Positions 35,500 through 46,849 of a DNA stretch of 64,000 nt are shown here, piece by piece. The DNA is taken from contig NC_079366.1 of NCBI RefSeq assembly GCF_021018895.1, positions 22,119,896 through 22,183,895 of the forward strand, written 5' to 3'. This stretch comes from Seriola aureovittata. Its lineage: Eukaryota; Chordata; Actinopteri; Carangiformes; Carangidae. Below the pieces are notes generated by a model. The model did no database searches. It saw nothing but the letters and a program-made list of their open reading frames with translations, and was not told where the DNA came from. Position 1 is the stretch's first letter, and each line of letters opens with the position of its first letter. The position numbers were made by a program, and so were the translations under genes.

Positions 35500-35937
35500 A
35501 CAAGTGTGTGTATGTGTGTTTGTGTGTATGTGTGTTAGGGTAAGGGGGAGGTTTGAGGGAAGGCTGTGCTTGGCTCCCAAGGGACCTCTGGGAGTCAGAG
35601 TAATACAACACTTGAAGTAAACAATAGCAGTGGCTGACCAGAGAGGACCTCAGATGCTCACTGAATCTACCAGAGTATAATTAAAGCTCAGACAAATGGG
35701 CACTTCTTCTACACATTGCATGAGGATTTATTATTGAATTTGATTTGATTTGAATTCATTGTTTTTAAATCGCAGATTTTATTCGCAAATCAAAAGGAGC
35801 AAAATTTTCAAATTGAAGAGCTTCTGTTTTCATTATAACATATAATCAAGTGTTTTAACGAGCTGTAGGAGGTGAAAGTTGAGTTGGCTTTTCCAGCTAT
35901 ATCCGCTGGCAGTCCACCACATTCACTCACCTGTACT
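35500..35937. other. Gene-free stretch with imperfect GT tract
   Basis: TGTGTGTATGTGTG-type units lie at 35,504-35,535, then unique DNA. No gene is supported. Confidence 0.5.
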
Positions 35938-35941
35938 CATG

Positions 35942-36245
35942 GAATCGTTCAACATTTTGGGAAATAGATTCATTCACTTTGTGGCAAAGATTTAAATGAG
36001 ACAATCAATACCACTCTTTATATCTGTTAAATATAATGTTGTGTCTACACAGCTGCATTTGAGGGGACAGTTACGCTACTATTTTAATAAATCCAGCTGT
36101 CCACTCAGGCTGAATATTAGCGCCACGTTTCAGTAACACTACAAAAAATAAATGTAAAATAAAATCTTTATGCTTCAAGACATAACTCCAGTGAGCGTGT
36201 AATGGTAGCTTAGCTTAGCTTAGCACAAATGGAAAGTGGTAGCTG
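35942..36245. mobile_element. Palindromic AGCTTAGC-type MITE, degraded copy
   Basis: The left end TCGTTCAACATTTTGGGAAATA..ATTCATTCACTTT followed by GAGACAATCAATACCACTCT matches the outer arms of the copies at 50.9 and 52.3 kb. TAGCTTAGCTTAGCTTAGC near the right is the hallmark inner motif of the family. Its centre differs from the other copies and the far right arm is missing. Confidence 0.6.
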
Positions 36246-36299
36246 TTGAGTGTATCTGAGAGGCAGGTGAAGAACAGAGTTGGTCAACCCCATGCTATC

Positions 36300-36735
36300 G
36301 TAGTTTAAAGCGGCTATTTGTAAGTTTCCTCTGCCGCCGAACATGTTTTCTTTCTGGGAGCAGGGGGTGGTGATTTCCGCTTGACAAGAGCTTCAGCGAT
36401 TGTTGTTTTTATAATACAAGAGGTTATAATACACCCTCTGAGCAGCGCTACGTTTTTAGGGCCAATTGGTGGCTGCAGTGAGTCGCTATCGGAAAGTGAC
36501 GAGACGGGCCGAGCTGGTTAGCGTGCTAACTTCAGTAGAAGAAAAGACAACAGTTAACGTTGGCGTTGCTTTCAACTGCTGGAGACGGCTGGAATTAAGT
36601 TTGATGCTGAACTAACGTTTCTTCTAGACTGGTAAGTAAACGGCTGTTAATGCTAACACTGGCTATGTAGCAATAGCAAAACTTATAAATCTCCTCTCCT
36701 TTAAGCTGATCATCGTTCATTGTCTTTATTTGCTT
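36300..36735 (+). repeat. Probable unclassified interspersed repeat
   Basis: Phrases such as GTTAGCGTGCTAACTTCAGTAG, GTTGGCGTTGCTTTC, CTGCTGGAGACGGC and TCTAGACTGGTAAGTAAAC are familiar from fish interspersed repeats. ACTGGTAAGTAAAC (near 36,628) includes a full splice-donor consensus (GTAAGT), so a repeat-derived first exon of a non-coding transcript is conceivable. No second family copy is in this window to confirm it. Confidence 0.35.
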
Positions 36736-37798
36736 CCACCGTCTTTCTTCTCACTTTTCTCTACCATTTCAATTTTATATTTACCTGTAATAACTCTCCG
36801 TCTTATTCTCGCTCCCTCGCTTTCAGTCCTGAGCCACATGGCCAGTCATTGTTGGCGGTGCACTGTACTGTGATGCATGGACTTCAGTGGATCGTTTGTA
36901 TGGTGTCGCAGAGGGATTGATTCTGGTGGTGGTGGTGGATGGGTGAAGGGAGGGAGGCAGGCAGAGGGGCGGCGGCCAGGCCCCCCACGGCCTGCTGGGA
37001 GAAGGAGTTGGAGCCAGGCACTGAGCTGGAGGGCGGTACTGAGGGTCACAACACATTGTTCTCCCCTCTCAACCCGTCTGTAACCTGTCACAAACGTAAT
37101 GGATGGTGAAAGAAAGACTGAGAAGAAAAGAAAGGGGGAGGAAGTGAAAAAAAAAGAACAGTTAGAGGTACTTTTGGATTTTTTTCTTCTGACTGTGACA
37201 AATGAGGGATCAATCAGGCCTTGAGACATTAGAAATAAGGTGATAGCAGCGCATCTGTTTTCAAAAATACACAGGAAATATTATTTCTACTTTTCTTTAT
37301 TGTTAACCATTTTTCTCAGCATACATTTAGAGACTTGAAACTTGTTTGAGATACAAAATCCATTGCTGGAAACATCATATTCAAGTACAGCAACACAGCT
37401 TAGAGCAGAGACATGGGTTTGCTGTCAACCTGCAACCTTTCTAATGCGAGACATGACCAAACTCACATCACGCTTGACATTGATATATTTGACTGATTTA
37501 ATTTTCCAGTGATACAAAACTTTTGGCTGCCAACTCTCAAATATATCTAAGCTTTCTAGAAGACAAAAACAACAGAGAGTTTTTCAACCATTCCCTTCTT
37601 CAAATCACAAACCTAATAATAAAAACGTTGATACTGGGGGACTCTGCAAAATCACAGATTATGTTCAGTGACAACAATCCTTTTTACATCTGCTGCCAAT
37701 TGTTAAGTTATTGCTTTCTAAAACATCTGCGGAGAAAACTTTGGTAGGTTTAAAGTTAGGTACAGATCATGGTTATGGCAAATAAGATATTCTTAATG
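36736..37798. other. Gene-free stretch
   Basis: A GC-rich GGTGG/GGGAGG patch at 36,920-36,990 gives a Gly-rich frame on one strand and a Pro-rich frame on the other; both are compositional. The rest is AT-rich and empty. Confidence 0.45.
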
Positions 37799-37930
37799 TT
37801 AGGCAACTAAAAAATATATTAAGTTTAGGAAATGATTGTGGTTAAACTCAAACATTAATTGCAGGTCTGTGACTGGATGTGAACTCTGGTGACCTGTCAA
37901 ACGTGCTACACCAAACTAAGCCAATGTCGC
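37799..37930 (+). repeat. Fragment of GGTTAAG-type dispersed repeat (2 of 4)
   Basis: TTAGGCAACTAAAAAATATATTAAGTTTAGGAAATGATTGTGGTTAAAC aligns in order with the 11.6 kb fragment. It continues into a CTGGTGACC..ACACCAAACTAAGCC-like segment, which the other fragments lack. Confidence 0.5.
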
Positions 37931-38235
37931 CAGATTGTAGATTTATACGCACATGCAAACTGAAACCAATGGTAGCTCCAAAAGGAAATGTATGTTTAGA
38001 AGGAAATGTATGTATGTCTTGTGTTTCTGCAAAGCTGGACCAGCTGTGAGTGAGTGTGTTAAGACAACGGCAGTCTGCAGTTCAGGCCTCTTCCTGTGGA
38101 TCAAAAGGTGACAAAGGATGAACAACCGCTGACAGATCTGATGGTCCTGAGAGTATCCCCGACACAACACGTCTCATCAGCAGCCTCAAAATGAAGACAT
38201 GGAACAGGACACTGGATGACAGAGGCTCCCTTGGT

Positions 38236-38276
38236 ATGTGTGTATGTGTGTGCGTGTGTGTGTGTGTGTGTGTGTG
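38236..38276. repeat. (GT)n microsatellite
   Basis: GT run of about 20 units with one GC interruption. It gives spurious Cys/Val and His/Thr frames, including the 130-codon minus-strand frame over it. Confidence 0.95.
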
Positions 38277-38279
38277 ACT

Positions 38280-39838
38280 GTGTGCATCTGCGTGTGTTTG
38301 TGTGCAGGGTAACTTTGGCACTCTGGACCTTGAAGCTGTGGCACATCGCAGAGCCAGTGTTCCACGTCAACATCAAGGAGCCATGGGTGTGTTCGACATG
38401 CAAATGATAGCAGATCAGTGAGGCCAGTCGCTGAATGCACTCTCCTGTGAGCAGATGAACACAAACAAAATCCCTACAGCACAGCCATTTCATAGAATGA
38501 CAATATCTGTCAGATAGTGTGACGTGACTCCCTGAGATGTATCACATGGCTCTGTGAGTGAATGTTAAGTCCAGCTCTCACTTTCCTTCCTCGCTCACAC
38601 AGCATTTCTTTCGCCTGGCAATGTTCTCTGGGCGTTTTCTGAGGTCCATTTGAAAGGGGGGGGCATATCACACAAAGGCAACGAGGCTTAATTAAGACAC
38701 TTTAGGAGCAATCACAGTGGGCAGATGGCTTTCTGTAGTGGATCCAAGCTCAACCACGGGACACTGTGAAGTTGAAAAGAACTGCCAAAGGGGGCACTGC
38801 AAGTGGGCTTCCCTCTTCACCAGCCAAACGGGCGGAGGGTCGAGGGGAGGATGGAAATAGAAGATGCGTGGGTGAAAAGGGTGAGGTATAAAAAGAACAC
38901 CCTGCTTTTTTTCATTGACTTTAAAGTGAGGTGTTGATGGTAGGTATAAAAAAAGGCATCCAGGACATGGACAAGGACAAGTTTGACAATTGTTTTGTCT
39001 AAATCTCTGACCAGAGAGCTCAGGATGCTGTGGGGCTTTTGTTTAGAACAGGCATCCATGCAGGCAGTGTTACCACTCACAATGGCTGTCGTCACTGCTC
39101 TCTCTCAGCCCTGTAAGACAGCATGGCATGTCTCATTTCTAGCTCAGTGTGTTTGTCAATCCTCAACTGGCCCTGCTCCAGCAGCAGACAGATCATAGGA
39201 TTATGTAAGCTGGAGGGGCCTTGAGCTAAGTGCGCTGAGAGTTACTCAGAGGTGTGATTTGACAATCTACGTGCCAAACCATCACCCAGCCCTGTATATA
39301 TGCAATAGATGTTAGTGATCACATATCCAGAGGGGTAGAGCAAGCAGAAAAGAAAGCAAACCAGTATTTTTGTTCTGTTAGCTCTCAGCGCACTTCTTCT
39401 TCTCCTGTGTTGCCGTTTCATTTATGTGAGTTGAAGGGAGGCGGGATGAATGGAAGATGGATAGAAACAGGTGAAGAGCAACGATTCATCTTCAGGGAAA
39501 CAGAGCTGGGACTGTAAAAAAAATTTTTTTTTTTTTTTAGTTTGAATGGTAGTGTGGCAAAGATAAAATAGTGTAGATTGCCACTGGCTATTTTTTTTAT
39601 TTAAACTCTACTGTTAAAAAGAGACTAAATTGTCAGTACAAGAATCAAACAGGTGAATGAAAATATGGAATATTCTGTGTAATAGATACTGAACATACAT
39701 TATCATTTAAAGCCTGCTATGTCATTTAGAATGCTTTATCACTATGTTTTGTTATGTCACAATTTAAATTATTTATTGTAAAAATAAAATACACAGTAGT
39801 TTGGCATTGTGCCTCCTCCTGGATAGGACATGGACATA
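38280..39838. other. Gene-free stretch
   Basis: A/T homopolymer junction (A8 followed by T14) at about 39,517-39,539 and a G8 run near 38,656. Otherwise unique DNA without a supported gene. Confidence 0.5.
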
Positions 39839-39839
39839 C

Positions 39840-39965
39840 AGTAGGACTGGATGATATATTGAACATGTGACTCTTTGCCTGCCTGAACTAAGACAAAAAA
39901 ATATTCAATTAGAGGAGTATTCACATATGTGATATACAGTAGATTACATATTCAAATAAAGATAG
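39840..39965. repeat. Possible fragment of a GATATATTG-type repeat
   Basis: AGGACTGGATGATATATTGAAC followed by ATATTCAAT/GATATAC-rich sequence resembles fish repeats that start GGGCTGGGCGATATATCG. It is a single copy here and weakly supported. Confidence 0.3.
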
Positions 39966-40029
39966 AAACTGATACCGTGGGTCAAAAATCAACATTTTGG
40001 TGAATTTCTGTTAATAACTGTAAATTTAT

Positions 40030-40370
40030 TAGCTAAGATAATTGGTTGATTCATTGATTGGTCAAATAAAGTGAAACTACTTTGATAATCAATTCAACAT
40101 CGAAAGTAAAAGAAGAAAAAAGTAATTTTTTAGGCGATACATTTATAGTTTTGGCTTCTCAAATGTGAGGATTTGCTGGTTTACATTGTTTTACATTATA
40201 GTTAACTGAATGTCTGACATTTGGTCTGCTGGTTGGCCAAAAAAAGCTAATTAAAGACATCACCTTGCATTTTCAAGAAATTGTATTGGGTGTTTTTGTT
40301 ACTGTTTTCTAATGTTTAAGAGACCAAACCAATTAATCCATAATAAAAACAATCATTAGTTGTAGCTTTT
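40030..40370 (+). mobile_element. AATCGATTA-type hAT-like MITE (copy 3)
   Basis: It shares with copy 2 the order CTTCTCAAATGT, GCTG.TTTACAT, AACTGAAT, a GTTGG.CAAA.AA core, GTTTTCTAATGTTT, ACCAA.CCAATTAATC and a right end CAATCATTAGTTGTAGC. Target duplications are not recognisable, and both ends are more decayed than in copy 2. Confidence 0.7.
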
Positions 40371-41220
40371 TACAAGAACTAGTGTAAACAAACTGTTTAT
40401 CAGAAAACATGGATAACTTAACATTTAGAGTATGTTGTGTCGAGTAAAACATATTTGTCAGTTAATTAGAGAGTAAACAGAAGGAGATTTTTGATAAACC
40501 TTTTGTTTACGTTCAGATCACAGATTACACCTGAAGCGCCTTAATGTGACATCAACTCACTGAGTTTACTTGTGTAACATTATGTATAATCATTATGTCC
40601 TTCGCTTGTTAATGTTGGTGAGCATCAGAATGATCAATAGCCGACACCGTCCAAAACAAACTCTATATACTGTATATGTGCATACATGTATATTGGTACA
40701 TTGTTTGTTGATGCACAACGACTGTTGTGACTTGAAACTCTCCTTTGAAGTTTCTGCGGTGACAAGCCCCTGAGCTGTGGATGAATGGATGAACATGGGC
40801 ATCGGCAGCCCTGCCAGCGTGGTGCCCATTCCTTTGAAACAGCTAAGGTAAACGTATGCAGCACGCTATTTTCATCCCTCCGTGCCTGTCAACCTAAATC
40901 TGCCTCTCCAACTGGTCATTTTTATCACTTGCCAAAACTGCCAACTGGTGATAAACTTTTAAGTTAGTTTTTAAATTTCATTTCCCTAGAGTCAAACCGA
41001 GCAGGAGTCAGCCAGAATTTGCAATGAATTGCCCAGGGGCAAAAATGTTTTGTTTTTTCCCCCACACCCACTCGCACAGAAAAGAAACAAATAAAGTGAA
41101 AAAAAAGAACAGGGGAAGAATTGTACACAGACAGCAAGGCGAGCCTACAGACACACAAACACACAAATACACATACAGTGCATGCTACAAAAAAACAGAC
41201 TCATAAACAGACTCATAAAG

Positions 41221-41311
<91 letters not shown>

Positions 41312-41324
41312 CATCTATCTATCT
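41221..41324. repeat. (ATCT)n microsatellite, ~25 units
   Basis: A 104-bp tetranucleotide array, perfect for about 22 units with one CCATC change near the right end. It is preceded by CATAAAGATCT, which may be the relic of a LINE/SINE tail (…ATAAAGTATCT…). It produces a Leu-Ser-Ile-Tyr periodic frame that is not a protein. Long perfect arrays of this kind are normally polymorphic. Confidence 0.97.
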
Positions 41325-41399
41325 GTGCAGGAAGAGCTAGGCAGTTGTAATAGCAAGGCAGCACTTGTTAGAGAGGTAATATCAGGGTATAAATAAATC

Positions 41400-41560
41400 C
41401 TCTGTATCACAGATGGGGGAAAGAAAGAGAGTGAGCATAAAGAGAGCCATCCATCAGTCTCCCGGGGGAGCGGGACAAATTAAAGCCCATAAAAGGGCCT
41501 CATTACTGGGGGCAGCTCTCCTGTCTCAGCCTCCCTCATCCTTCCACATCACCTCTCTCA
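41400..41560. promoter_or_regulatory. Candidate conserved non-coding block J
   Basis: GAGCATAAAGAGAGCC, ATCCATCAGTCTCCCGGGGGAGCGGGACAAATTAAAGCCC and AAAAGGGCCTCATTACTGGG are packed between the ATCT array and a CT-rich tract. The SOX-like ACAAAT next to ATTAAAG, with a GC-rich palindrome (CTCCCGGGGGAG), is enhancer-like. Inference only. Confidence 0.35.
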
Positions 41561-41605
41561 CTCTCTCATTCTTTCTCTCTCTCTCCTTCTATTTCTTTCT
41601 GTTTC

Positions 41606-41637
41606 ACACTCACACACACACACACACACACACACAA
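41606..41637. repeat. (CA)n microsatellite
   Basis: About 15 CA units following a CT-rich tract; a short second CA run lies at 41,774-41,787. Confidence 0.95.
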
Positions 41638-41799
41638 AACACCATAACCACCACCACTATCAGGGGGAAATTATACACATAAAACACTAAGAATCCAGTG
41701 CTGCTGCTAATATGTCCATATGACAATGTCCACGGGCACTCGCTGATTCATTCCACGCCATCGTGGCGAGCAGACACACACACACACGTTCTTTGCATA

Positions 41800-42700
41800 T
41801 TGTATTTTAATTGATTGTTATAGCTGGTGATGAAACCACTTCACGACTGTTTTCGTGCTTAGTTTAAGCACCTTTTGATCATTCGGACTTATGAGAGCTT
41901 ATACATTTGCATTTTAATTATTTTTACTTAGTGTTGTGGAAACGTGCAAAACACAGTGCACTTGAACCTTTGTACCTAAAGAAAGGCTTAGTGATGCTTT
42001 GATGAGCCCATAATGTTGCTTTTGGATGAGAAGCATTACATTGTCCTCAATCAGATGAGGAAAACCTCACTGAAAAACATCTCTCAAACATGTCTCATCT
42101 ATAACAAAGTCTGTTTTCATTTTTGGTCTGATTTAAGCCACTTAAAACACTTCAAGGTTATGAAAAGATTGGGGATGAATGAACTATCTCGTGTTTCAAG
42201 TCAAACTAAACTTTTTAGACATTTAACCAAGAGCATGATCTTTCTTTCGCCTTAACCAAGTGCTTTGAGGTGCCTAGACATAACCAAACAAACGTGCATC
42301 AGTAGCTTTAGTTGCTACAAGAACATACTGTATGAAAAATAAATGTCATGCATTGTTAGCAAATTATTTGTGCATATGTTCAGTATAAACATTTTGCCAC
42401 TTGCAGAACCATTTGTATAAATGTTTCCACATTGTGTCTGACTTTGTCTAACCCAAAATTCGAGCGGCTTTACATTTGTTTCAAATGTATTTGTTGTTTG
42501 CAAATTATCATACGTGTAACTCATAAGAGACGGGGCTGCAGCTGAACACACCTGAGTTTTTATAAACACAATATTGAGATGTTCATAAGTCAAAAGGTTA
42601 CCTGCCAACTCAGTGTTCAAACTGAAGTATCTGCAAAATGTTCCGAAATTCCTACAGTATCTGTTCCTAGCAGCTAAAGCATCATGAAAGTTTTAAGGAG
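41800..42700. other. Gene-free stretch
   Basis: AT-rich unique DNA. Frames at 42,013-42,255 (+) and 42,315-42,620 (-) are unsupported. Confidence 0.5.
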
Positions 42701-42707
42701 GATTAAA

Positions 42708-42740
42708 GTGCTTGGCTAAGGTTAAGAAACGATTGTGTCA
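42708..42740 (+). repeat. Fragment of GGTTAAG-type dispersed repeat (3 of 4)
   Basis: GTGCTTGGCTAAGGTTAAGAAACGATTGTG matches the core of the fragments at 11.6, 37.8 and 47.7 kb. Too short to call alone; the in-window comparison is the support. Confidence 0.4.
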
Positions 42741-42749
42741 ATGTTGATT

Positions 42750-43740
42750 TCTCACTAACCTAAAGTGTACCGTGTGGAGATTTCTTTTCTTTTTGAAAAC
42801 AAAGTTATGTTTACATCCACTTTTTCTCACTGTAGGGATCCCTAAAGCCCCAAAAACTCGTTGAATGCATTTTCTTCCTCATAAACTATTTGCAACATTG
42901 GCCAGCTATCTTCCTCTTTGCTGTCTTTGCCAGAAAATTGCTGTTTCTTCATGTGATACTGCCACCAACAGGAGACCAGTGGGAACGCGATAAAGCACCA
43001 CTGGCGGGGTCTGTCGGTAGCGACACTTCATACTAGTGGGTGTGCGTCCTTGCATGCGAGACAAGACACATACCAAACGGGTATTAGACCATGAAAACAT
43101 TGTTCTATAGCACAATTACTAAAAGAGTTTTAGTAGTCTCAATATAAGAACACATGCTTTGTACACAAAGCAAATAATTAGAATATTTGTATATATGAGA
43201 CAAAGTTACTGAAATATATGTTAATGTAGAAAAAGCAAAAGTAGAACCATAGTGTAGATGCGCAAACCTCAAATGCCTGCCACCATATAGACAAGGACAA
43301 GGGTGAAGAAGAAAGGAGCGACCTGTAATGAGAGTGATAAGCAGGGAGGCTGTGGAAAGCAGCTCTGGGACCTTTAGTACAACCAAAGCCCCACCAGCTT
43401 TCCTCCCCTCTTCAACACCAGCACCACCACCAATCCCCTGTTCTCTCCCTCTGAAATTAGCCTACAGACTAAGTACAGAGTTATGTGAGGCTTCTTATTT
43501 CATTATAGGCCCCGTGTAAATAAAAGAAATTCGCCATCAATACGGGTAAAGTATCTGCTGAATCCCATGAAATCCCTGACATGAATTATTGACAGTCTAA
43601 TGGGACTGAGAGAATGGTGCTGGAGTTGAAGCCTGAGAGCAACCATGATGAGGAGAAGCTTTAATATAATATCTATTTCTGTGTCTGACACACCCCCCGA
43701 CAAACCAGCATCACAACTATCACCTCTCCATACACAATAA
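42750..43740. other. Gene-free stretch
   Basis: No recognised gene. GAATTATTGACAGTCTAATGGG near 43,582-43,603 contains a MEIS-type TTGACAG core beside a homeodomain core. Confidence 0.45.
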
Positions 43741-43749
43741 CAAGCACGT

Positions 43750-44340
43750 GCACGCCAGCACCTCCGAATGCAGCGAGCATCCTCGCCCTAAATATGAATC
43801 ACCCCAGGTTGAGTTAACAGCTGGCCAGGGGACTTTGAGGGCACAATTAAAACAGTGAGTGAAACTCTGTGCCTGTTTACTCTGAGAAACCTTGTCAAAT
43901 TACACTTTGACATCTCGTATTACAGCAGCGTGAAATGAGAAGGGTTGATAGGATCTAAAACAGAGAACGCTAGATGAGATGGTGTAGATCTTGAGGGGAT
44001 TCATTCCAGCATTCGCCCGCGGAGACGCTAGAAAGAGGCCTATGTAACATCTCACTTTATTTTCCTCAACGCAATGTGAGGCCCCACTTTCTACTTTTGT
44101 CTTTCAGCTCAAATTCACACACAAACTGCATACTCAATGATTATTTGCATTAAATTATTAATATGCCAATGGTAACTGTGCTGGGCTTTGGAGTCGGTGC
44201 AACCAGCGCACATTCTTTCAAGATGAACATGGCAAGAAGGAACTTCAGAGCTGGTAGCCCTCATTTAAATCAAGTAAGAAAAGAAGACACTATTGATTCC
44301 ATGCTCTCTCCCACACATTGGTTTGGCTTGCCTTCCAAAA
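43750..44340. promoter_or_regulatory. Candidate conserved non-coding block K
   Basis: Unique sequence with CGCCCTAAATATGAATC, GTTAACAGCTGGCC, and TGCATTAAATTATTAATATGCC (44,148-44,169). No frame is supported beyond a 109-codon one at 44,163-44,492 that has neither splice context nor recognisable domain. Confidence 0.3.
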
Positions 44341-44653
44341 CATTATTTTTTGCAAGGGGGGTCCCCATAGAGCTCAAAACAAAGAGGACAGACTTGTTTG
44401 AGGGTAATACTCTTGTGCACAGCATGAAGCATGCACTAACAAGAAGGAGCAGACTGGAAAAAAAAAAAAGATGTTGCAAACTTCATCCATAGTTGTGAAG
44501 CTTCTACCTATGTGGCCGCACAATCAGGGACAAAATATAAACAATTCAAACAATGACAGGACAGCCGTATCTTAAAATATGCTACACAGAGATGTCTCAC
44601 CAAGACAGTCCCGATTGCCAACAACACGGTCACAAACTTCAGGTAATAATACA

Positions 44654-44674
44654 AAATAAATAAATAAATAAAAA
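44654..44674. repeat. (AAAT)n microsatellite
   Basis: About five units. Confidence 0.9.
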
Positions 44675-44879
44675 TCAGGCACAATTTCCACCCATCAAAA
44701 TGGCAGTATTTGTGATTTAACCTCTTCTGAATTCAACACTTTTCAAAAAACAACCAAGAATCATTTCTCCGTCATCTTCACAATAATGTAAACAGCAAAG
44801 TTTGAAGGTATGGAACAAGACAAAGCCGAGTCTGACTCGCTCAGCTCACGATGAATAGAAAGGAAAAAGACGCAAACTA

Positions 44880-45060
44880 TGGAGTCTAATTGATGGTGCT
44901 GCCGTGACTGCTGCCCTTCAGAGAACAAGAGCTTATTATTCGCTCGTTGATGATTTGACACAGTTTGATCTGCACATACCCAATTGCAGGGCTTCTGCAT
45001 CGGGGTTTGTTTACGGATTGATTGATCAAAGAGCCCCTGCATGTCTCTTTGTTTGTTTCA
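44880..45060. promoter_or_regulatory. Candidate enhancer block L (FOX, PBX, TCF motifs)
   Basis: A compact unique block. TGTTTAC at 45,008-45,014 is a forkhead core, TGATTGAT at 45,019-45,026 is a PBX/HOX-type site, and it overlaps ATCAAAG at 45,025-45,031, a TCF/LEF core. GCTTATTATTCGCTCG and GCACATACCCAATTGCAGGG lie upstream. Each motif alone is common; the overlap of three within 24 bases in repeat-free DNA is what supports the call. Confidence 0.4.
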
Positions 45061-45061
45061 T

Positions 45062-45925
45062 GTATGCATACAGAGGGACAGTTTGGCTTTTATTACCATA
45101 GTGCAAAAAATGTAATTTTTGAGTCCATTTGATAAACACTGCATAGATTTAAAAAACACCTAGCTTTGTGAGAGGCCTTAGCTTGACTTACTGCGCTGTG
45201 TTTTAGTTTACACTGTGAACTGAGGAATCATCATATCTTCATGTGTGTTTTAATAAGTTTGGAGTGAAGCATAGACTGCCGATGAAGAAATACACAAACT
45301 CACACACAAACTCCAATTAAAGAAACATAGCAGCTTATTAAAAATCAAGTCGTCTTCCATTGGTTATGATAATATTGTAATTGGCAATGGTGACAAGTCA
45401 GACAGGGCAACAAACATAAGCAGGTTGCAAACAAGTCAACAGCTCGGTCAGAAGGTCAAAAGCGAGTACAGTTCTCACAGCCAATAGAAATGATGCGAAA
45501 ACTACAAAAATAACAAGTTGTAATAAAGCATAAATATCTTTTAAAGATTCACAACATAAAAAACTATTATGTATGTTTTTTGCCATTTCCAAAAAAAAAG
45601 AAAAAAAAAGAAAAGTCAGGAACAGACCAAAACCAAAATAGTCTGTCATACAACACCTGACTTTCCTGCCCCGAGTCTGTTGCTCTCAACCCTAAGGCCA
45701 TTTGTACCTATTAGAAATGTAAATCTTTAAAAGCAGGTCACAAATATATGCTCTCATTTTCTAAATAATTTTCTCAGCGCTGTAGATTTTAGCAGTCCTT
45801 GCTCAAAACTATTTACATCCAATGACAATAAAGAGAATATACAATACCACCAAAGTTATTCTTTTAGCTCATGAAGTAAAGTGGGGAAATTATTCCTTAC
45901 ATATGTTCATTATCACAGCCATACA
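45062..45925. other. Gene-free stretch
   Basis: An A-rich run at about 45,591-45,614 and otherwise unique DNA. No gene is supported. Confidence 0.5.
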
Positions 45926-45926
45926 A

Positions 45927-45946
45927 TACACACACACACACACACC
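45927..45946. repeat. (AC)n microsatellite, short
   Basis: About nine AC units upstream of the main array. Confidence 0.9.
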
Positions 45947-45990
45947 TGAACACAGAAGTAGACAAACTCTGTCTCTCAGTTTCTTTCTGT

Positions 45991-45991
<1 letters not shown>

Positions 45992-46083
<92 letters not shown>
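45992..46083. repeat. Long perfect (AC)n microsatellite, ~46 units
   Basis: A 92-bp uninterrupted CA array, the longest perfect dinucleotide run in the window. It underlies several Cys/Val and Thr/His frames on the two strands, all non-genic. Confidence 0.98.
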
Positions 46084-46085
<2 letters not shown>

Positions 46086-46468
46086 TACTCTCACAGTCTC
46101 TGAGCAGACTTTTGCACTCGTATAGCATGAATACTGCATGTACAGTATGTTTAAAACACATTCAGTTTACAGAGGATCACAACCTACAGATGCTTCCTGC
46201 TGGCAGGGCTTTGGGGAACTGCAGTGGCATGGTTTGTACAACTGGCTCTTCATAAAGCATTTACCAGTCAGTGTTTGTGTGCAGTGTATATTCACAGGGA
46301 GAGAGCGCATGGTAGACGGGCAGAAAGGTTACAGGGGGATGATGATGAAGGAGCAGAGGGCAGAGGATCTTGGCTGAGCTGCTCACAACTGACACACCTG
46401 AGTTTATTTATCAGTAGTTTATCGGTTTGTGCATTTATTCATACATACGTATTTTGTGCCTTGTAGCT

Positions 46469-46626
<158 letters not shown>

Positions 46627-46805
46627 TGGTCCAGGTCATTAGAGGCAACTTGCTGTGCCCTGATTTGTGCATTCACAGTATGTGAACACAGCAAGGGATC
46701 GATTAGTACTTTGTGTGGCATTTCACACAGGTCTCATCTCTCTGCCTTCATTTCCTACTGCCACTGGATCAAATCTACAATTTATAGTATGTGTGCATGT
46801 GAGTG

Positions 46806-46809
<4 letters not shown>

Positions 46810-46847
<38 letters not shown>
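46810..46847. repeat. (GA)n microsatellite
   Basis: About 19 GA units. Confidence 0.95.
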
Positions 46848-46848
<1 letters not shown>

Positions 46849-46849
46849 C

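Noticed and set aside
38101..38493. 130-codon minus-strand frame
   Set aside because: It spans the GT microsatellite as His-Thr repeats; other frames of the same region are equally open.
41221..41324. CRISPR-like periodic array
   Set aside because: Units are 4 bp without spacers, and the DNA is vertebrate-type. No direct repeats of 24-40 bp with unique spacers occur anywhere in the window.
41121..41396. Periodic Leu-Ser-Ile-Tyr protein
   Set aside because: Translation of the ATCT microsatellite.
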